Positions 46,001-58,335 of a stretch of DNA of 64,000 bases are shown here, in pieces. The position numbers and the translations under genes were made by a program. Numbering within the stretch: the stretch's first letter is position 1; each line of letters opens with the position of its first letter. Where the stretch lies: contig NC_080049.1 in assembly GCF_026212465.1 (NCBI RefSeq), positions 6,994,292 to 7,058,291 of the forward strand, given 5' to 3'. The DNA comes from Amaranthus tricolor. Its lineage: Eukaryota; Streptophyta; Magnoliopsida; Caryophyllales; Amaranthaceae. Under the pieces are notes generated by a model, which ran no database searches, had not been told where the DNA came from, and worked only from the letters and a program-made list of their open reading frames with translations.

Positions 46001-49000
46001 TTGGGGTTCACTACATATTCCTTTCTATTCTTGCACTGTAGGTCATCTTCGGTCTTTCATGCCTTCTTTTTAAGTCTTCTAAGTTTTAACTTTCTATTTT
46101 CCGTACTGGTTCGTTAATACACCGTCTTTGCACATGTCCGAATCATCTTGAACAATTCACTTCTATCTTTTCTTCAATATTTGCAACTTTCTAATCTCTT
46201 TTTATATCTTTGTTTCGAAATCTATCCCTCGTGTTATGCCCACTCATCCATTGAAGTATTCACTTGTTTGCTACTCCCATCTTCCTACTATGATTCTTTT
46301 TAAAAGCCTTACATTTTGATCCATTTAGTAGTGCTAATCTGATAGTCATTCAATACAACTTTCTTTTTAGTTTAAGGGTATACCTCGATCATATAATATC
46401 TCAATAGCCTATTATGGATTGACATAACCATACGTGATTTGGTACAATGTGGAAATATGTTGCAAGAATTGTAGAGAAATATGTTAGAATGGTTGAAAGT
46501 GTAATGTAAAAGAATAATTGTAAGAATGTGTAATGAAGATAACGTAAATCATATGAGGAATGTAACCTAGAAAGATTACAGGACAATGTGATAGTTTAAA
46601 CAATTTGAGAAGCTTGAGATCACCCTAAATAAGTCTAGAAATCCATCCCAAATCTATTACAATTGACTATTATATGTTTTTTACTCTCCCCCCTATTTAT
46701 ACTACTTTTTTTTCTTTATCTTATTCGTTAAGCTAATCACTCACTAGCTAATGTTAATTAGATGATCTTGTGTTAACCCTACTAAGCCATTCATGACCAT
46801 GAAAAAAAACCGTGATCGGGGATGCAATTGTGGAAATGGTCACGACGTAGCGGAAAATAGCTATAGCAAAGTTTCAACGTAAATTGCGGCCGATGCGGTG
46901 TGATTTTTGAAAAATATCACATAAGGAGAGTTTAAACTTATAATTGCGTCTTTGTTGTTGAACTACTATTATTACGCCATAATATGCCTAAATCTATTAT
47001 AATTGCACTATATGAGACATTTTTAGTGTATAATTAAATTAACTCACCAATTATTAGCTAATTATTATCTTATCAACTAAAATTATGCGTATCTATTATT
47101 TAAGTGATCGTAATAATTAAAGTTAATCTATATTAATCAAATTTTAACGGGGAAACAAATAACGTTCTAATGGTGAAATATTGTGATAAATTGGTGTTAC
47201 ACATTACGTAATGGTTAACATGGCCTTTTGACATTGAATATTCATGCAACGTTATATAGCGGGATTTAACATCGTGTAAACTCTCAAATAGACATAACGG
47301 GGGAGTTTATATTCCATGATCATGGCATACCCGTTCTCCATTTTTGCCATCTACACTTAATTCTTGTGGGTCATATCTTGTTGGGTGTCCCCACTATTCT
47401 GAAATATGGACCCTTGCAAAAATGATTTGAAAATTGTTTGTTGATTTGCGCTATGTGAATATTTTCTTTTGCCTGAATTAGTTGTCTTGCTTGTAATAGA
47501 TATTTTTTCTTATGTCTGAATTAGTTTTGTTTACTTCCAATGCACTAATTTAATTTTTAATATTTTTAATTTTTAATATTTGTAATTGTGTATAATTAAT
47601 TTTAAAAGTTGATTTTATCAAAATTTATGTTGAGATGAATTAAACAAGATTCCGCTTGACTATATTTTAACAATTATTAAGAATAAAGTACAAATTAAGG
47701 ATGATTGATAAATAGTGTCAAAAATCAAATGGTACTCATGTCCTTAAGCAGAGGGAGTAGTATATAACCTTTTAATCTCTAAATTATTGGTCACATTTTA
47801 TTTGGGGGTCATTAGTGTGGATTTTTTTTGCTAAAATTTATTGATTATCCTTTCATTTGAAATTTAACATTATCCTTATTCTAAGGGTATCACTAAGGGA
47901 TCAAAGGTAATGTGAGAAAAAAGTTTTCTATTATTTCCAAGGTGAACTGAAACAAAATATGTCCTACTAGCTTTGGACAACAGAGTACAAAACTAGCAAT
48001 GACACAACTAAATCTGTAAGAAGATAGTAAACATATATAGTACCATTTAATGGTACCAGAAAGGACATATAATACAAAACTGGGATTAGAAACGCAAAAC
48101 TTTAATTTAGAGTTTTCGAGACACATGTTTCATCGTCCTTTTTATATATACCCTTTGCGTCCCTTTGAGTTAGCTACCTTTACATTTTTGTCTGTCCCGC
48201 TTAGTTTGTTATATTTCCTTAGTCTTCTATTATCATTCATATAATTTTAACTTTGTCTAATTCTTCCAACATCTAAACCACTTAATATTTTTCCAAACTT
48301 TTTAATAGCAGAATACTCCTTATGTCCCTCTGAGTTGGCTACATTTACATTTTTGTCTGTCTCGCTTTGTTATATTTCCATTTTATAGATATGGTCTTCA
48401 TAGTTTTTTATTCTCATCTACACATTTTTTTTGTCTTTTAATATCATTCACATAATTCTTATTTTGGGTAATTCCTTCAACAACTAAACTACTTAATATT
48501 TGTGCAAAACTCTTGATAGCAAAATCAAGGAGTTGATAGGACTATACTATATATTTGCAATTAAATCAAAAATCTATTAGATACAATCTCGTATCTATTG
48601 CGTTCTCTGGTTTAAGTTAGTTACACTTAATGTATTTTTGCTATCCGATGCATTATTTTAACTATAACTAGTTGCGTATAATTTAAATTTATAGGGTTGA
48701 TATGATATGTACTGAAACAAATCAAACAAAATCTCACTTGACTTTGTTTTTTCTTGTACATAAAGAATGAGTAAAACAATATTGATTGATGAATAGTAGT
48801 TGCCAAGTGTAACAACGGATTTGAATCAAAGGTGTTACAATGGTATGGTCTAAGGCCTTTCTAGCTGTATTTATCAAGTTGCAATTGTTGATATTGATGT
48901 GATCTTTTTGGACCTTTTTTTTTCTTTTTATCCCTTTCTTCTATCATTCATTTACAAGCTTTAGATTGATTCTGATCTTTTGTTTTTTGCTTTTTGTTGG

Positions 49001-49753
49001 TGGCTACAAATAGGTATATATAATCCAAAAGGTATTCATGTGCCAGATCCCATTCAGTCAGCTTGCACAAGATGGGGCAGTGATCCTCTTTCTTATGGTT
49101 CATATTCTCATGTTCGAGTAGGCTCAATTGGAATCGACTATGACATCCTATCTGAAAGTGTAGAAAACCGATTGTTCTTTGCTGGTGAAGCAACAAGTAG
49201 GAAGTATCCAGCCACAATGCATGGTGCATTTTTAAGTGGCCTAAGAGAAGCTGGTCGAATTTTTCGAGGCACAAGGATTCTACAGATGTATGGGAAAAAA
49301 TGTGGAACGAAAAACCTTGGACTAAGCTTCGATACCCTTCTCGATCTTTTTAGGAGGCCTGACTTAGAAGTTGGAAACTTTTTGTTTATACTTGATCCTG
49401 TGGCTGAAAATGGGAGCTCATTAGGACTCTTAAGAGTTTCCTTCGCGGACTTCAGCTGTAAATTCTGTAGTGAATGCTGTTGGTTGGCTGAACTAGGGAC
49501 GAAATGTGCAAAGCACAGTAGCCTTCCTTTACTTCTTTATGCAGTAGTATCTCGCGAACAAGTGGAACAGCTCCAACGAGTAAACGGAGGAGACCAAGAT
49601 CGGTTGTTGTATCTGTTCAACAATCTTGGACTGAAGCTGATGGGACCCACAGCTTTGGGTGCAATCGGAAACTCTGTGATCACTGGCATTTCAAGTGCAC
49701 GGAGAGGTAGGGGCAGGTATCGTTTGGCTATCGGACCTCAAGGTATCGTGTAA
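43089..49753 (+). CDS. LDL2: LSD1-like 2 (LDL2), FAD-dependent histone lysine demethylase family
   Basis: Member of the LSD1 flavin amine-oxidase family, which removes methyl groups from H3K4; plant LDL proteins act in the nucleus in flowering and silencing. Two exons, 43089-44622 and 49014-49753, join in frame (AGAG|GTATAA to AATAG|GTATAT), giving 757 aa. The SWIRM domain is at about residues 58-148 (EALIALSLGFPIDAL...YNGYINFGV). The FAD-binding GAGLAGLAAARQ is at 167-178, the conserved substrate-site lysine in 'FGLLNKVAMVF', and the C-terminal flavin motif in 'LFFAGEATSRKYPATMHG'. The N-terminus and C-terminal tail (to GPQGIV) match LDL2 better than LDL1 or FLD, which are longer. The 4.4-kb intron is filled with old transposons. 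The start is the first ATG of the frame. I see no defect. Confidence 0.93.
45610..46360 (-). pseudogene. RTE-type LINE 3' end remnant in the LDL2 intron, partly duplicated
   Basis: On the minus strand, broken frames between about 46300 and 46030 resemble the C-terminus of plant RTE proteins ('MSGHN...', 'RFRNKDIK', 'SRWFGHVQRR', 'PVRK', 'RHERPKMT'). The sequence beyond it is tandemly duplicated: 45620-45840 and 45848-46065 are copies of a unit of about 228 bp ('agattatcagagtagtttct'). The copies are about 90% alike. Assignment is from remembered motifs. Confidence 0.6.
47640..47760. repeat. MITE-type fragment with AAACAAGAT..TTGACTATATT core
   Basis: 'taaacaagattccgcttgac' and 'tatattttaac', then 'ttaaggatgattgataaata', recur diverged at 48715-48800, 52728-52815 and 54965-55020. 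It ends 'agagggagtag' like a Stowaway terminus. This is one of several copies of one non-autonomous family in the window. Confidence 0.55.
48140..48500. repeat. Two diverged tandem copies of a MITE end
   Basis: 'gtccctttgagttagctacc' and 'tttacatttttgtctgtccc' (from 48158) are repeated as 'gtccctctgagttggctaca' and 'tttacatttttgtctgtctc' (from 48323). A related string is at 24300-24345 in an AGD5 intron. Non-coding. Confidence 0.55.
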
Positions 49754-51519
49754 ATGTGCTTCTGGTCGACATTGACTAGTTTCAGTAGTGTTGTGTAGTA
49801 GGGGCTGAGTAGATGTTCCAATGCTGAAGTCGTAGAGCTGCCGCAGTGTTTTTTTTTTTTTCGGTTGGTGCTGCTTCAGGCTAGTAAGAGCAACTAACAT
49901 GATGATGGTGCAAGCCCAATTCAATTTGGTAGGAGTATTCTTTGTAATTTGTCAGGAAATAGGTTTATACAGTGTAGTCTCGACTCTCGATTTAGCCATC
50001 GATTCTCAATTCAGCCATGTTAGCGGGGTGGTTGGCGCTTTCGAACTTGTGTTTTCACATCCACAATTTTGTTGTATTATTGGGTTCTAGGTTACTTACA
50101 TGTAAATTGTGTACTTTAGACATTTTTTTGGCTTGAAAAAAAGTTTCTGATCTTCCTCCCTCCCTTACTCCTCACCAATTTTATAGCAAGATGAAGCATT
50201 CAGATTTCAGGCTAATACTAGTTCTATTGGTTAGGGTCGATTCAATTTGTCATGAATTTTTATAAAAGTATTTGGAAAATTTCATGTGCTAACCTTGAAT
50301 TTTTTTAATTCACGTGGTAAAGGATTTTTTAATTCCTGTGGTGATCTTGACCGTTCAATTTTTTTTTGTGGTAGACAAATAAATTTCTTTTGGTTAACTT
50401 TATGCTGTTTTTACCCAATGTAATGACATTTTTTTCAAAAAACAAAAATCGTGATCGATTGACCATATATTTTGAAATTTAGCTGAACTAAATATTTAAT
50501 TTAACGAAAAATATAACATTTAATCTACTATATGTAAAGTTGGATGCTCAAGGTCCACCATGTGGATTAAGAAAAACATTTGTGAAAAAAGCCAAAAACG
50601 AGTCACCACATGAATTTTCCAAAATATTTTCTTATCACTAACTATTTCTTAAAAAACATAAAATATTTAAATATTTTCAAATTAAAAAGGATAACTATGT
50701 AGCTGACATTAACAAAAGAATTAGAAAGCTCAAATTATAATTGATTAGAAATATAATGGGTTTCAACTTTCAATTAAAAATTAATGATGTGAAACTAAAC
50801 AATCGACAAACTTAAGAAAGTGGATCAAAAGGGTCAAGTTTGAATTATAATCAAGTTTGAGTCTATGTTTTTTAACTTTTAGGGGCGGATCATTTTCGAA
50901 TTCTAATCTATCGGTTTTTAATTTAGTTGTGTCAATTTAAAATTGTATTAAAAATTAACAAGTTTATAAAATACATAAAAACTAGAAAAATAAAAATTGT
51001 AAAAACATACAACGTAATTAATACTATTATCTAACAAGATAACAAATTAATTAAAGCCAGAATCCATGCAAACGCTACCCATAAATTTAGTTTTTGTAGA
51101 ATTGTATTGATCTAGAAATGTAGAATGTATTGATCTAGAAATAATGTAATCCCTTTTCTTTTCTAATCTTCATCCCATTTAAAATATTTCACCTTGAGAA
51201 AAGAGAAATTTAATTAATGTATTTGACACATATTTAGAAGATAAAATATATCTACGTAAGATCTCGTTAGATTCGTCTTAATTATACTTTTTTATCATAT
51301 ATTTTTTATAATTTTTTATTGTGTGTATTTAGAGATATTAAAATTTACTTTAAAAAATATGCAAAAAGTAAATAAAAAAACAAAAGAGAACGGAGTGAGT
51401 CCAACCGTTCCTTTAAAATTTGTTTACGATTAGAGATAGTCTCACATAAATTAGTCTATTGAACAATATAAAAAAGGATGGAGGGAGTTATGATTGGAAA
51501 GACTAGTCCATGTACGACA
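49754..51519. other. Region between convergent LDL2 and ULT genes
   Basis: It holds the LDL2 3' UTR at the left (including a T13 tract near 49850) and AT-rich DNA with a MITE-like end at about 51420-51490 ('atggagggagtta'). I see no further gene. The two genes end toward each other 1.77 kb apart. Confidence 0.5.
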
Positions 51520-53709
51520 TTAAGGTTCAGAAAATTGAATAAAATCCACGCAAATGCGACAATTGCAATCTGCAAAGCGACACATATTGCAACCGACGCA
51601 AACACACGATACACAACCTTTGCATTTTGGGTTCACAGAACATCCCCGTAATACTTGCTTTGACTGCCTTTCTTCTTCATCCTCACATTTTCTGTTATTT
51701 TATAAATCACAAGGGAATTAATTTTGATATTAATAATAATTACATATCTTAATTTTGATATAATTAATAATAAGATGATCATACAAAATTTGTTTGAACA
51801 TCACTACAAATTATTTATATAGAGTTGTTCATAGACAGGCTTCAGACTCGATTCATCCAATTTCAAAAAAGGCAGAATTAAAACAGACGAATACTGATAC
51901 AAACATAATACCCAAGTAAACCGCTCGTTCACTTATCTTTTACTTTTTATTATGTTTTAGTAATTATTAACTATTTATTTTGAAAAATAATAGCCCATAC
52001 TCATGTTAGTGGGCTTAATGCATGATATTAGATGTTATCTAATACTCTATCATGCATTAATCCAACTAATACTCATGTTCGGATAAATGTACGCCCGCAG
52101 CCAAACCTTGTTAGTGATTACACAATAAAGAAGTTGCTTACTATTGAAATGAGACGCTATTAATAGAGATCACTCACAGTGTAGTAGATTGAAATTTAGA
52201 ACAAGTCCAAGTATGAGTAGCTTTGAAGGCTTCATGGTAGGCCCTACACTCGGTTGTATCACTCATCTTAAAACGGCGCATCTTGGCGCAGGCAGTGCAC
52301 TTGATGAACTCATCCCGGTGAAATTTGAGTCTCCGACGAGGCCTAATGCAGGAAGTTGGATCAGTTGCTGAACCCAAATAGTATTTGAGTAGCTTTGTTT
52401 CCTTCAATGGAACTTTCTGCCCATTCACAAACACCCAAATATGAGTGTTCCATTTGCTTTGTGATGCTCTAATTCCTGCATGCTCTTCAAATTCACTTGG
52501 TCTCAACTTTTCTGTCACTCATTTTTCCAAACAAATTAAATAATTAATACCCAAATAAGTTAATTTGATACAAAAATGTTAATTGAGTTTTTAAATACTT
52601 CCTCAGTTCCAAATTCCTCGCAACATTTGTTTTTTTTCACGTAGTTCAATGCACTATTCAATTCTTAATATCTTTAATTATATATAATAAAAAATTATAA
52701 ATTTTGTTATTAAGATTCTTTGATTCGAGACAAGTCAAACAAGATCACATTTGACTATATTTTAACTTATAGATTAAGAATTATACAAATTATTAAGGAT
52801 GATGAGTGAATAGTGCAAACATAGTTAATGTTGCGACTAATTTAGAACGGAGGTAATATTTAGTTAGATTTTAGTCATAAGATAGCCCATGGATTATTGA
52901 TGAACAACAAGCACCGATTGATATAATTTTGTCGGCTTGTAGTAGCAGAATAAAACTACACAATAATTTTTGTAATTTCGTTCATTTTATGTGTTTTTTA
53001 AATGTTTTGCCTATATTCAAGTTATTAAACTAAAGGAAAAGCAACTTTGACTTGTGAAAATGGATGACCAACAAGCAAGCAATGATCAATATAACTTACC
53101 AACTTGTAAAGACGAAGTAAAAGTACACATTAATTATCGTGATTCTACAATGTAAAATGTTTTTGATCTGAGCCTCAAAACAAGTTTTAATTAAACTAAA
53201 AGCACAAACAACGTAAGTTAATGTAAACTAATATTTGACTCTTAATTTAAGGCTTATGTGTGATTAAACACCTCAAACATGCCCAGAAGTCCTGTTTGTT
53301 GAACGTCTATGTATTAAATTGTTGTGTGAGACGGTCTAACCGTTGGACGTTATCCATACATGAATTTAGTAGTCCAACTAATAGACGATCTTTCACAAGA
53401 GCAGCTCATTAATCGAAAATTAAACTTAAATCTTTTGCGAAAATTAAGGACATAAGTACCTCCATTGCAACCAGGATAACAATCACAAGATACTTCCAGC
53501 TTTCCATTACCATAGATTCTAAACTTGCCAGCTGAATCACCATATGTAGCATTTGTACATCCACAATCCAGTTCTATAAAGCCTTCACCTCTTTTAATCC
53601 CATGTATTCCATTTAGTTCTTCATTACTAAACAATGGAGGATGAGAAAAGACCTCAATCTCATCATCATCACCATGATCATCATGATCATCAACAACAAC
53701 ACTTTGCAT
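51520..53709 (-). CDS. ULT1: ULTRAPETALA protein (trithorax-group SAND-domain regulator)
   Basis: Nuclear regulator of meristem size and flower determinacy; Arabidopsis ULT1 opposes Polycomb silencing and binds DNA through a SAND-like domain. Exons 53709-53460, 52511-52178 and 51691-51520 join in frame with GT-AG introns and give 251 aa, slightly longer than the usual 235-240 because of an acidic start (DDHDDHGDDDEIE). The SAND-like region runs from 'CGCTNATYGDSAGKFRI' to about residue 140 ('WVFVNGQKVPLK', 'LLKYY', 'CHRDEF'-type 'FHRDEF'). The C-terminal Cys-rich B-box-like part (CKGCVSCVCVGCNMCRFADC) ends in 'VDFIQFSEP'. ULT1 and ULT2 cannot be told apart here. A Stowaway MITE sits in intron 1. 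Confidence 0.93.
52598..52853. mobile_element. Stowaway-like MITE in ULT intron 1
   Basis: 256 bp with about 27-bp inverted ends (CTTCCTCAGTTCCAAATTCC against CCTCCGTTCTAAATTAGTCG, both continuing to CGCAACATT) and TA on both sides. It carries the TTGACTATATT core shared with the fragments at 47640, 48715 and 54965. Confidence 0.85.
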
Positions 53710-54400
53710 TTGGGTATCTTCAAAAGGTATTAGGTCAAGTCTCCCTTGAGCTTTGTATTATTTTAACAAACATTTTAGTTTTATAAATATAAATTAATTA
53801 ACAATACTATATTTTTTATATAAAAAACACTTTGTGCAAGTTTTGAGGGAAATGATTTTACTAAAAGTTATTTATTTTTACTCTCTCTACCCATCAGAAA
53901 ATTTTGATTTTTAAGAAAAAAGTAAATATTAGTAATAAATAAAAAGAAAAAATGAATTGTATGAATGAAATTAAAAAAAAAATTAAAATGTATGGATGAG
54001 ATTAAAAGAAAGAGGTAGGCTATTGTCCAAAATTAAAAATGATGCAAAATGAGTGAACAGACCAAAATGACAATTAATGCAAAATAGGTGGAACGAATGG
54101 ATTGCAATCCATATATGAGTAGTAAGTGAATGTTTGAAAAACAAATTGTTCTTGATTAAAAATGTAATAGGAGTAAATGAAGGTTTGGATGCATTGAAGG
54201 TATACACTTATGTAACATCATTGATTTATGGAAAGGGATAAAGGAGATCTTCTTTTCCATTTTTGTTGTTTTTTTTAATAAAAATATAAGTTATTTTTAT
54301 TGATTAAAATTAATTTTCTAAGATTTTATTATAATAAAAAAATAACATTTCCAAGATATAAATCGATGAATTTTGATTCAAAGAGACAATTTTAGTTCGA
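53710..54400. other. AT-rich region upstream of ULT
   Basis: Promoter region of the minus-strand ULT gene; otherwise AT-rich without supported genes. The frame upstream of the chosen ATG stays open for a few codons but has no ATG, so an additional upstream coding exon is possible but not needed. Confidence 0.5.
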
Positions 54401-54401
54401 A

Positions 54402-54568
54402 AAGTCTTGTATGAGACCATCTCCTTGTGAGATGAGCCCATATAAGCAATCTATTAGTAAAAAAATAAAAAAAAAAACAATGATATCTGAATTTACACTA
54501 GTAAAGGAGATAATTTTTTTAAAGAGTTTAGGCTAACTCAATTGAGGTCGTCTCACGGTGAGACAGCT
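54402..54568. mobile_element. MITE-like 'gagacggtctc' family copy
   Basis: It starts 'gtcttgtatgagaccatctc', which is close to the reverse complement of the end of the AGD5-intron element (20905-20930), and ends with 'gtcgtctcacggtgagac'. Short and degenerate. Confidence 0.5.
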
Positions 54569-54576
54569 TCAATAAA

Positions 54577-55379
54577 CTTTAAACAGGCCCGTCGATTAAC
54601 CTGGGTTGGTTATAGATAAAGGGGTTCATGTATACAATAACATTAGTATGCAAATAGATATAAACATGTTGACTCGTGGTAATAAAGTGGATTTTGAGCT
54701 AAAATGGTTATGTGTTCAATTCCTAAGATCTACAAATAATAGTGTTGTGAGTTTTATTGGTACAATTTATTTAATTTAATTTAATTTATATTTTATTTTG
54801 AGATAATTTTTTTTAAGATCATTCTCCCTCTCTCTTCAATAATAACGTCCCATTTACATATTCATATTTGTCAAGACAATATTTCAATCCTGCGGGAGGT
54901 ATTTAATTGTGCATAATTATAAATTATAAAAAATTAATATTAATAATACTACTTATATTAAGACGAATTAAACAAGATCCCACTAGACTATATTCTAATT
55001 GAAAATAAAAATACAAATTAAAAGGAACTATATAAAGTATTCAAATTTAAATGGGACATTAATATTGAATCAGTTGAAGTATTAATTTATATGTCGTTGA
55101 ATTTAAGAATTCGGTGATCTTATCATACTCTTGATACTATTTTGTGATTTAAATCGATTTATAAACATCTCATTATACTATATTTTTGTTATCAATAATT
55201 TAATTACTCTAAAATTATAATCTTATATTACAATTTAGTTTTACAACAAATATATCGACTGAATAATGTAATTTACAAATTTATTGAAATTAATAGTTAC
55301 TAAAATTCCATAAATATAAGCTTAAGGGCCCATTTTATATATTTTGTACAGGGCCTCTATTTTCTTCGAGACGGCCCTG
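54577..55379. mobile_element. hAT-like non-autonomous element with 8-bp duplication
   Basis: TCAATAAA occurs exactly at 54569-54576 and 55380-55387, the 8-bp duplication size of hAT elements. The right end, read on the minus strand, is CAGGGCCGTCTCGAAG, a hAT-like terminus. On the left CAGGCCCGTCGATTAA starts seven bases inside. No transposase is visible. A MITE fragment (54840-55080) appears nested in it. Confidence 0.55.
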
Positions 55380-55387
55380 TCAATAAA

Positions 55388-56259
55388 GAATTAGTGTTTT
55401 TAGTTTGATTAATGAAGATTCAAAGATATAAACTGAAATGAGATGTATAAATCATTTTAGTCATACAAAAGCCATCAATCTATTTGCTTCTGTCAATAAA
55501 TGAAATTATTTCAATGAAACAATGAAGAAAATTTAATCGTAGAAGAAATATATGTGAAACTTAATAAATAGTAGAAAATAATTTTAAATTTAATTCATCT
55601 TCTTTTCAAGGTGAGAGCGACTTAGAATAACAAAATCTGGTTATATTATATGGAGTTTTTGTTGCTTGTTTGCATTTCTCAAGTTTATAAAAGTATTAAC
55701 AAAAAGATGAAAATGGATTGGTAACTTTTGAGAAGAACTTTTAGGTTTATAAAAAGATTTTTAAAATTATATCTTATCTATCTCTATAATATATACAAAT
55801 GAAAAAACGATTAGAATACATGTCAATTTCATAATAAAAATTTTCTGCTCTTTTCATGTTCTTATTAGGCAAATACTTTTTTAGTATATCATGTAATATC
55901 TTTCTGATTAGATTTGTTTAATAGATTAGTAACAAAAGATTTTAAAACTATATCTTATTTACTAATTTTACCATATACAATCAATTAAGATATGTAATAT
56001 CTTTTAATTACAATGGATAATTATAGGATAACAAATTAATAATTTATGTAAAAATTTTATTTTCATATACACTAGTTACATGGCTATATTAAAAAAGTAC
56101 AAAAATTATATAGATTATACATTAATTATTTAAGTAAATAAAAGAAAAAGATATTGGTGAAATAATTTCAAAAGATAATTCTATCACGTATGTTTGATAA
56201 AGTTATAACACATAAATAAATAAATTAGGTTATAAGTTCATTATTATAGTAAAATAATA
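55388..56259. other. AT-rich intergenic stretch, no gene seen
   Basis: No coding frame, RNA gene or clear repeat boundary that I can support. Confidence 0.5.
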
Positions 56260-56695
56260 TTCATTCTGTTCCTTAATGAAGTTCCCACAAACACAAAGAA
56301 TGTTCACGGGAATTAAGAAAAATAGAATCGTTAAAATAATAGACATATTATTTTATTAAATAACAAATTTAATGGAGGAAAAGTGGACACCATAAACATT
56401 AAAAACACATTAAAAAAAAGTTAGTGGAAAAAATATGGGGAGCATAACTAATAAAAAAATATTTTTATAAAATTAGTGGAAAATATATATAGGGACCATA
56501 AAGAATATATAAGTGTTTTAAAATGAAGTTAATGGAAGATATGTAGGGACCATAAGTATTATAAAATATTATATCAGAATGAATAAGATTATTTTTGTTC
56601 AAATTTTGTGACATAAACAAAACAATTCTCTATGGGAACAACAAAAGGAACACTCCAAAATGACAAATTGAAACTTCTTCAAAGACTGGAGGGAG
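56260..56695. mobile_element. Stowaway-like MITE
   Basis: 436 bp between TA dinucleotides. The ends TTCATTCTGTTCCTTAATGA and CTCCCTCCAGTCTTTGAAGA (inverted) agree imperfectly for about 30 bp. The interior has repeated 'gtggacaccataaacatt'-like and 'agtggaaaatatatagggac'-like units. Confidence 0.65.
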
Positions 56696-58263
56696 TATGT
56701 TCTTTAGGTTGAAACTTATTTTAAGGTTTTACAAAGACATTAAACATTTAAATTGTTATTTATATTATTTTTAATGTGTTGAAATTTTCTATTATTTTAT
56801 GTAATTACTTATAATCTATATTGTTTAGTGCATGATTTCATGATTTATTTTATATATATTAGTAATATATATCTCAATCTAATAGTAATACTTTTAAAAC
56901 TTTTAAAACAAATTAATTTATAATTTCAATATGATTTATGAGTCATATAATAACTTAATTACTAATATTAAATTAATAATTTTTTATTTAAATAATTCAT
57001 AAACTATTTCTTTGAAAAAAAAATCATAAACCGTATTTGACACGGGAATCTATCTAGTTTAAAAGAATTACCTTGTTTCATTTCCACCCACAAGTTTAGC
57101 AACAAATTAGATATTGAATATAGAATTTAAATATTTTTGCTTTGAGTGCTTATGTTTCTATTTGATAATCGACAGAAATCTCTCAATCATATAGAAATAG
57201 CATCCAAGAGTTGGAAAGAAACGGTGTAAGATGTATATTTAGTTATATATATTTATGGAGAAAAGTAGAGGAAGAGGGCAAGTTGACAAAAGACCAAGGG
57301 AGGAACAGAAAGATTGAGAAGATGAATTCTCCTCAATTTTGTATTAGCGAGTCGTGCAAACTCATCTTGTTTATCAGAGCAAGTGAAAGTACCTTTAATT
57401 AAGTAAAAAAATGCAAAATATATATCCTTCAAAATACATAAATTTTTTAGAAAAGACTATTATAAAACGTGAAAAAGGTTTGCATATTAAATGAGATGTA
57501 ATTATTGAAGATATCAAGAGTTTCTCAAAAGATCGTTTTGCTTTTTTGTATAATTTTCAAATGAACTGTGTAATCTGTTATGATCCGTTAATTTATCTTA
57601 TAGCATTAACTAAAACAATATTGTCAACAAACAACATGCACTGAAATATGTCTGCTTGATTCGATCGAGTTATCTCATCTAGGATCGCATGAACAAGGAA
57701 CCTAGGGTTAAGCGTTGATGAAGGCTGAGTGTGATTGGACAATACTAACATTTATCTTTACTTCTCAATATTGCAATACATTCATATATTTCTTGAGAAT
57801 GTCCTTCTTTATCATTCCCACCAAATTATTCTCTTTGTACCTTGTCATATACTTTTTTTCAATTCAATAAAAACCATGTGCAAGTCTGTTTTTCTTACCT
57901 TATAGTATTTCATCATGTATCCTAAAATGAATTAGTTCCATCGTAAATCTATCTAGTATAATCAAAATTGATTTTCAAATATACTAATACCTATTCTCAT
58001 ACGTATTTTCACACATAACTGACACAAATAATGACAATGCTAGATAAAATATGAAAAAATCTCATTGTGTTTCTTCTTTAGTTATCACTTTTCACTAATT
58101 AACAATGTAGGCGTATTATAATTATAAGTATGTAAAAGATCTGACTTGATATTAGAGACTATCAATGTTATTTCTAACAATACATTTCTAGAATATACTT
58201 CAGATCTATAATGTACTAAAAACAAAAAAAAAGAAAAGCAAAAACTGAATTAAATTTAAAAGA
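56696..58263. other. Intergenic, no gene seen
   Basis: AT-rich. A 63-codon plus-strand frame at 57211-57402 lacks any recognisable feature or splice context and was not accepted. Confidence 0.5.
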
Positions 58264-58335
58264 CGCCGTCTGTGGGGATCGAACCCACGACCACGTGGTT
58301 AAAAGCCACGCGCTCTACCACTGAGCTAAGACGGC
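58264..58335 (-). tRNA. tRNA-Lys (anticodon UUU)
   Basis: On the minus strand a 72-base cloverleaf is intact. The 7-bp acceptor stem is GCCGTCT/AGACGGC, the D arm GCTC...GAGC, the anticodon stem CGTGG/CCACG with loop CTTTTAA (anticodon TTT), and the T arm GTGGG-TTCGATC-CCCAC, with discriminator G. The A box (TAGCTCAGTGG) and B box (GGTTCGATCCC) match polymerase III promoters. A T4 terminator follows within a few bases. No intron. The sequence is of the nuclear eukaryotic type. Confidence 0.96.
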
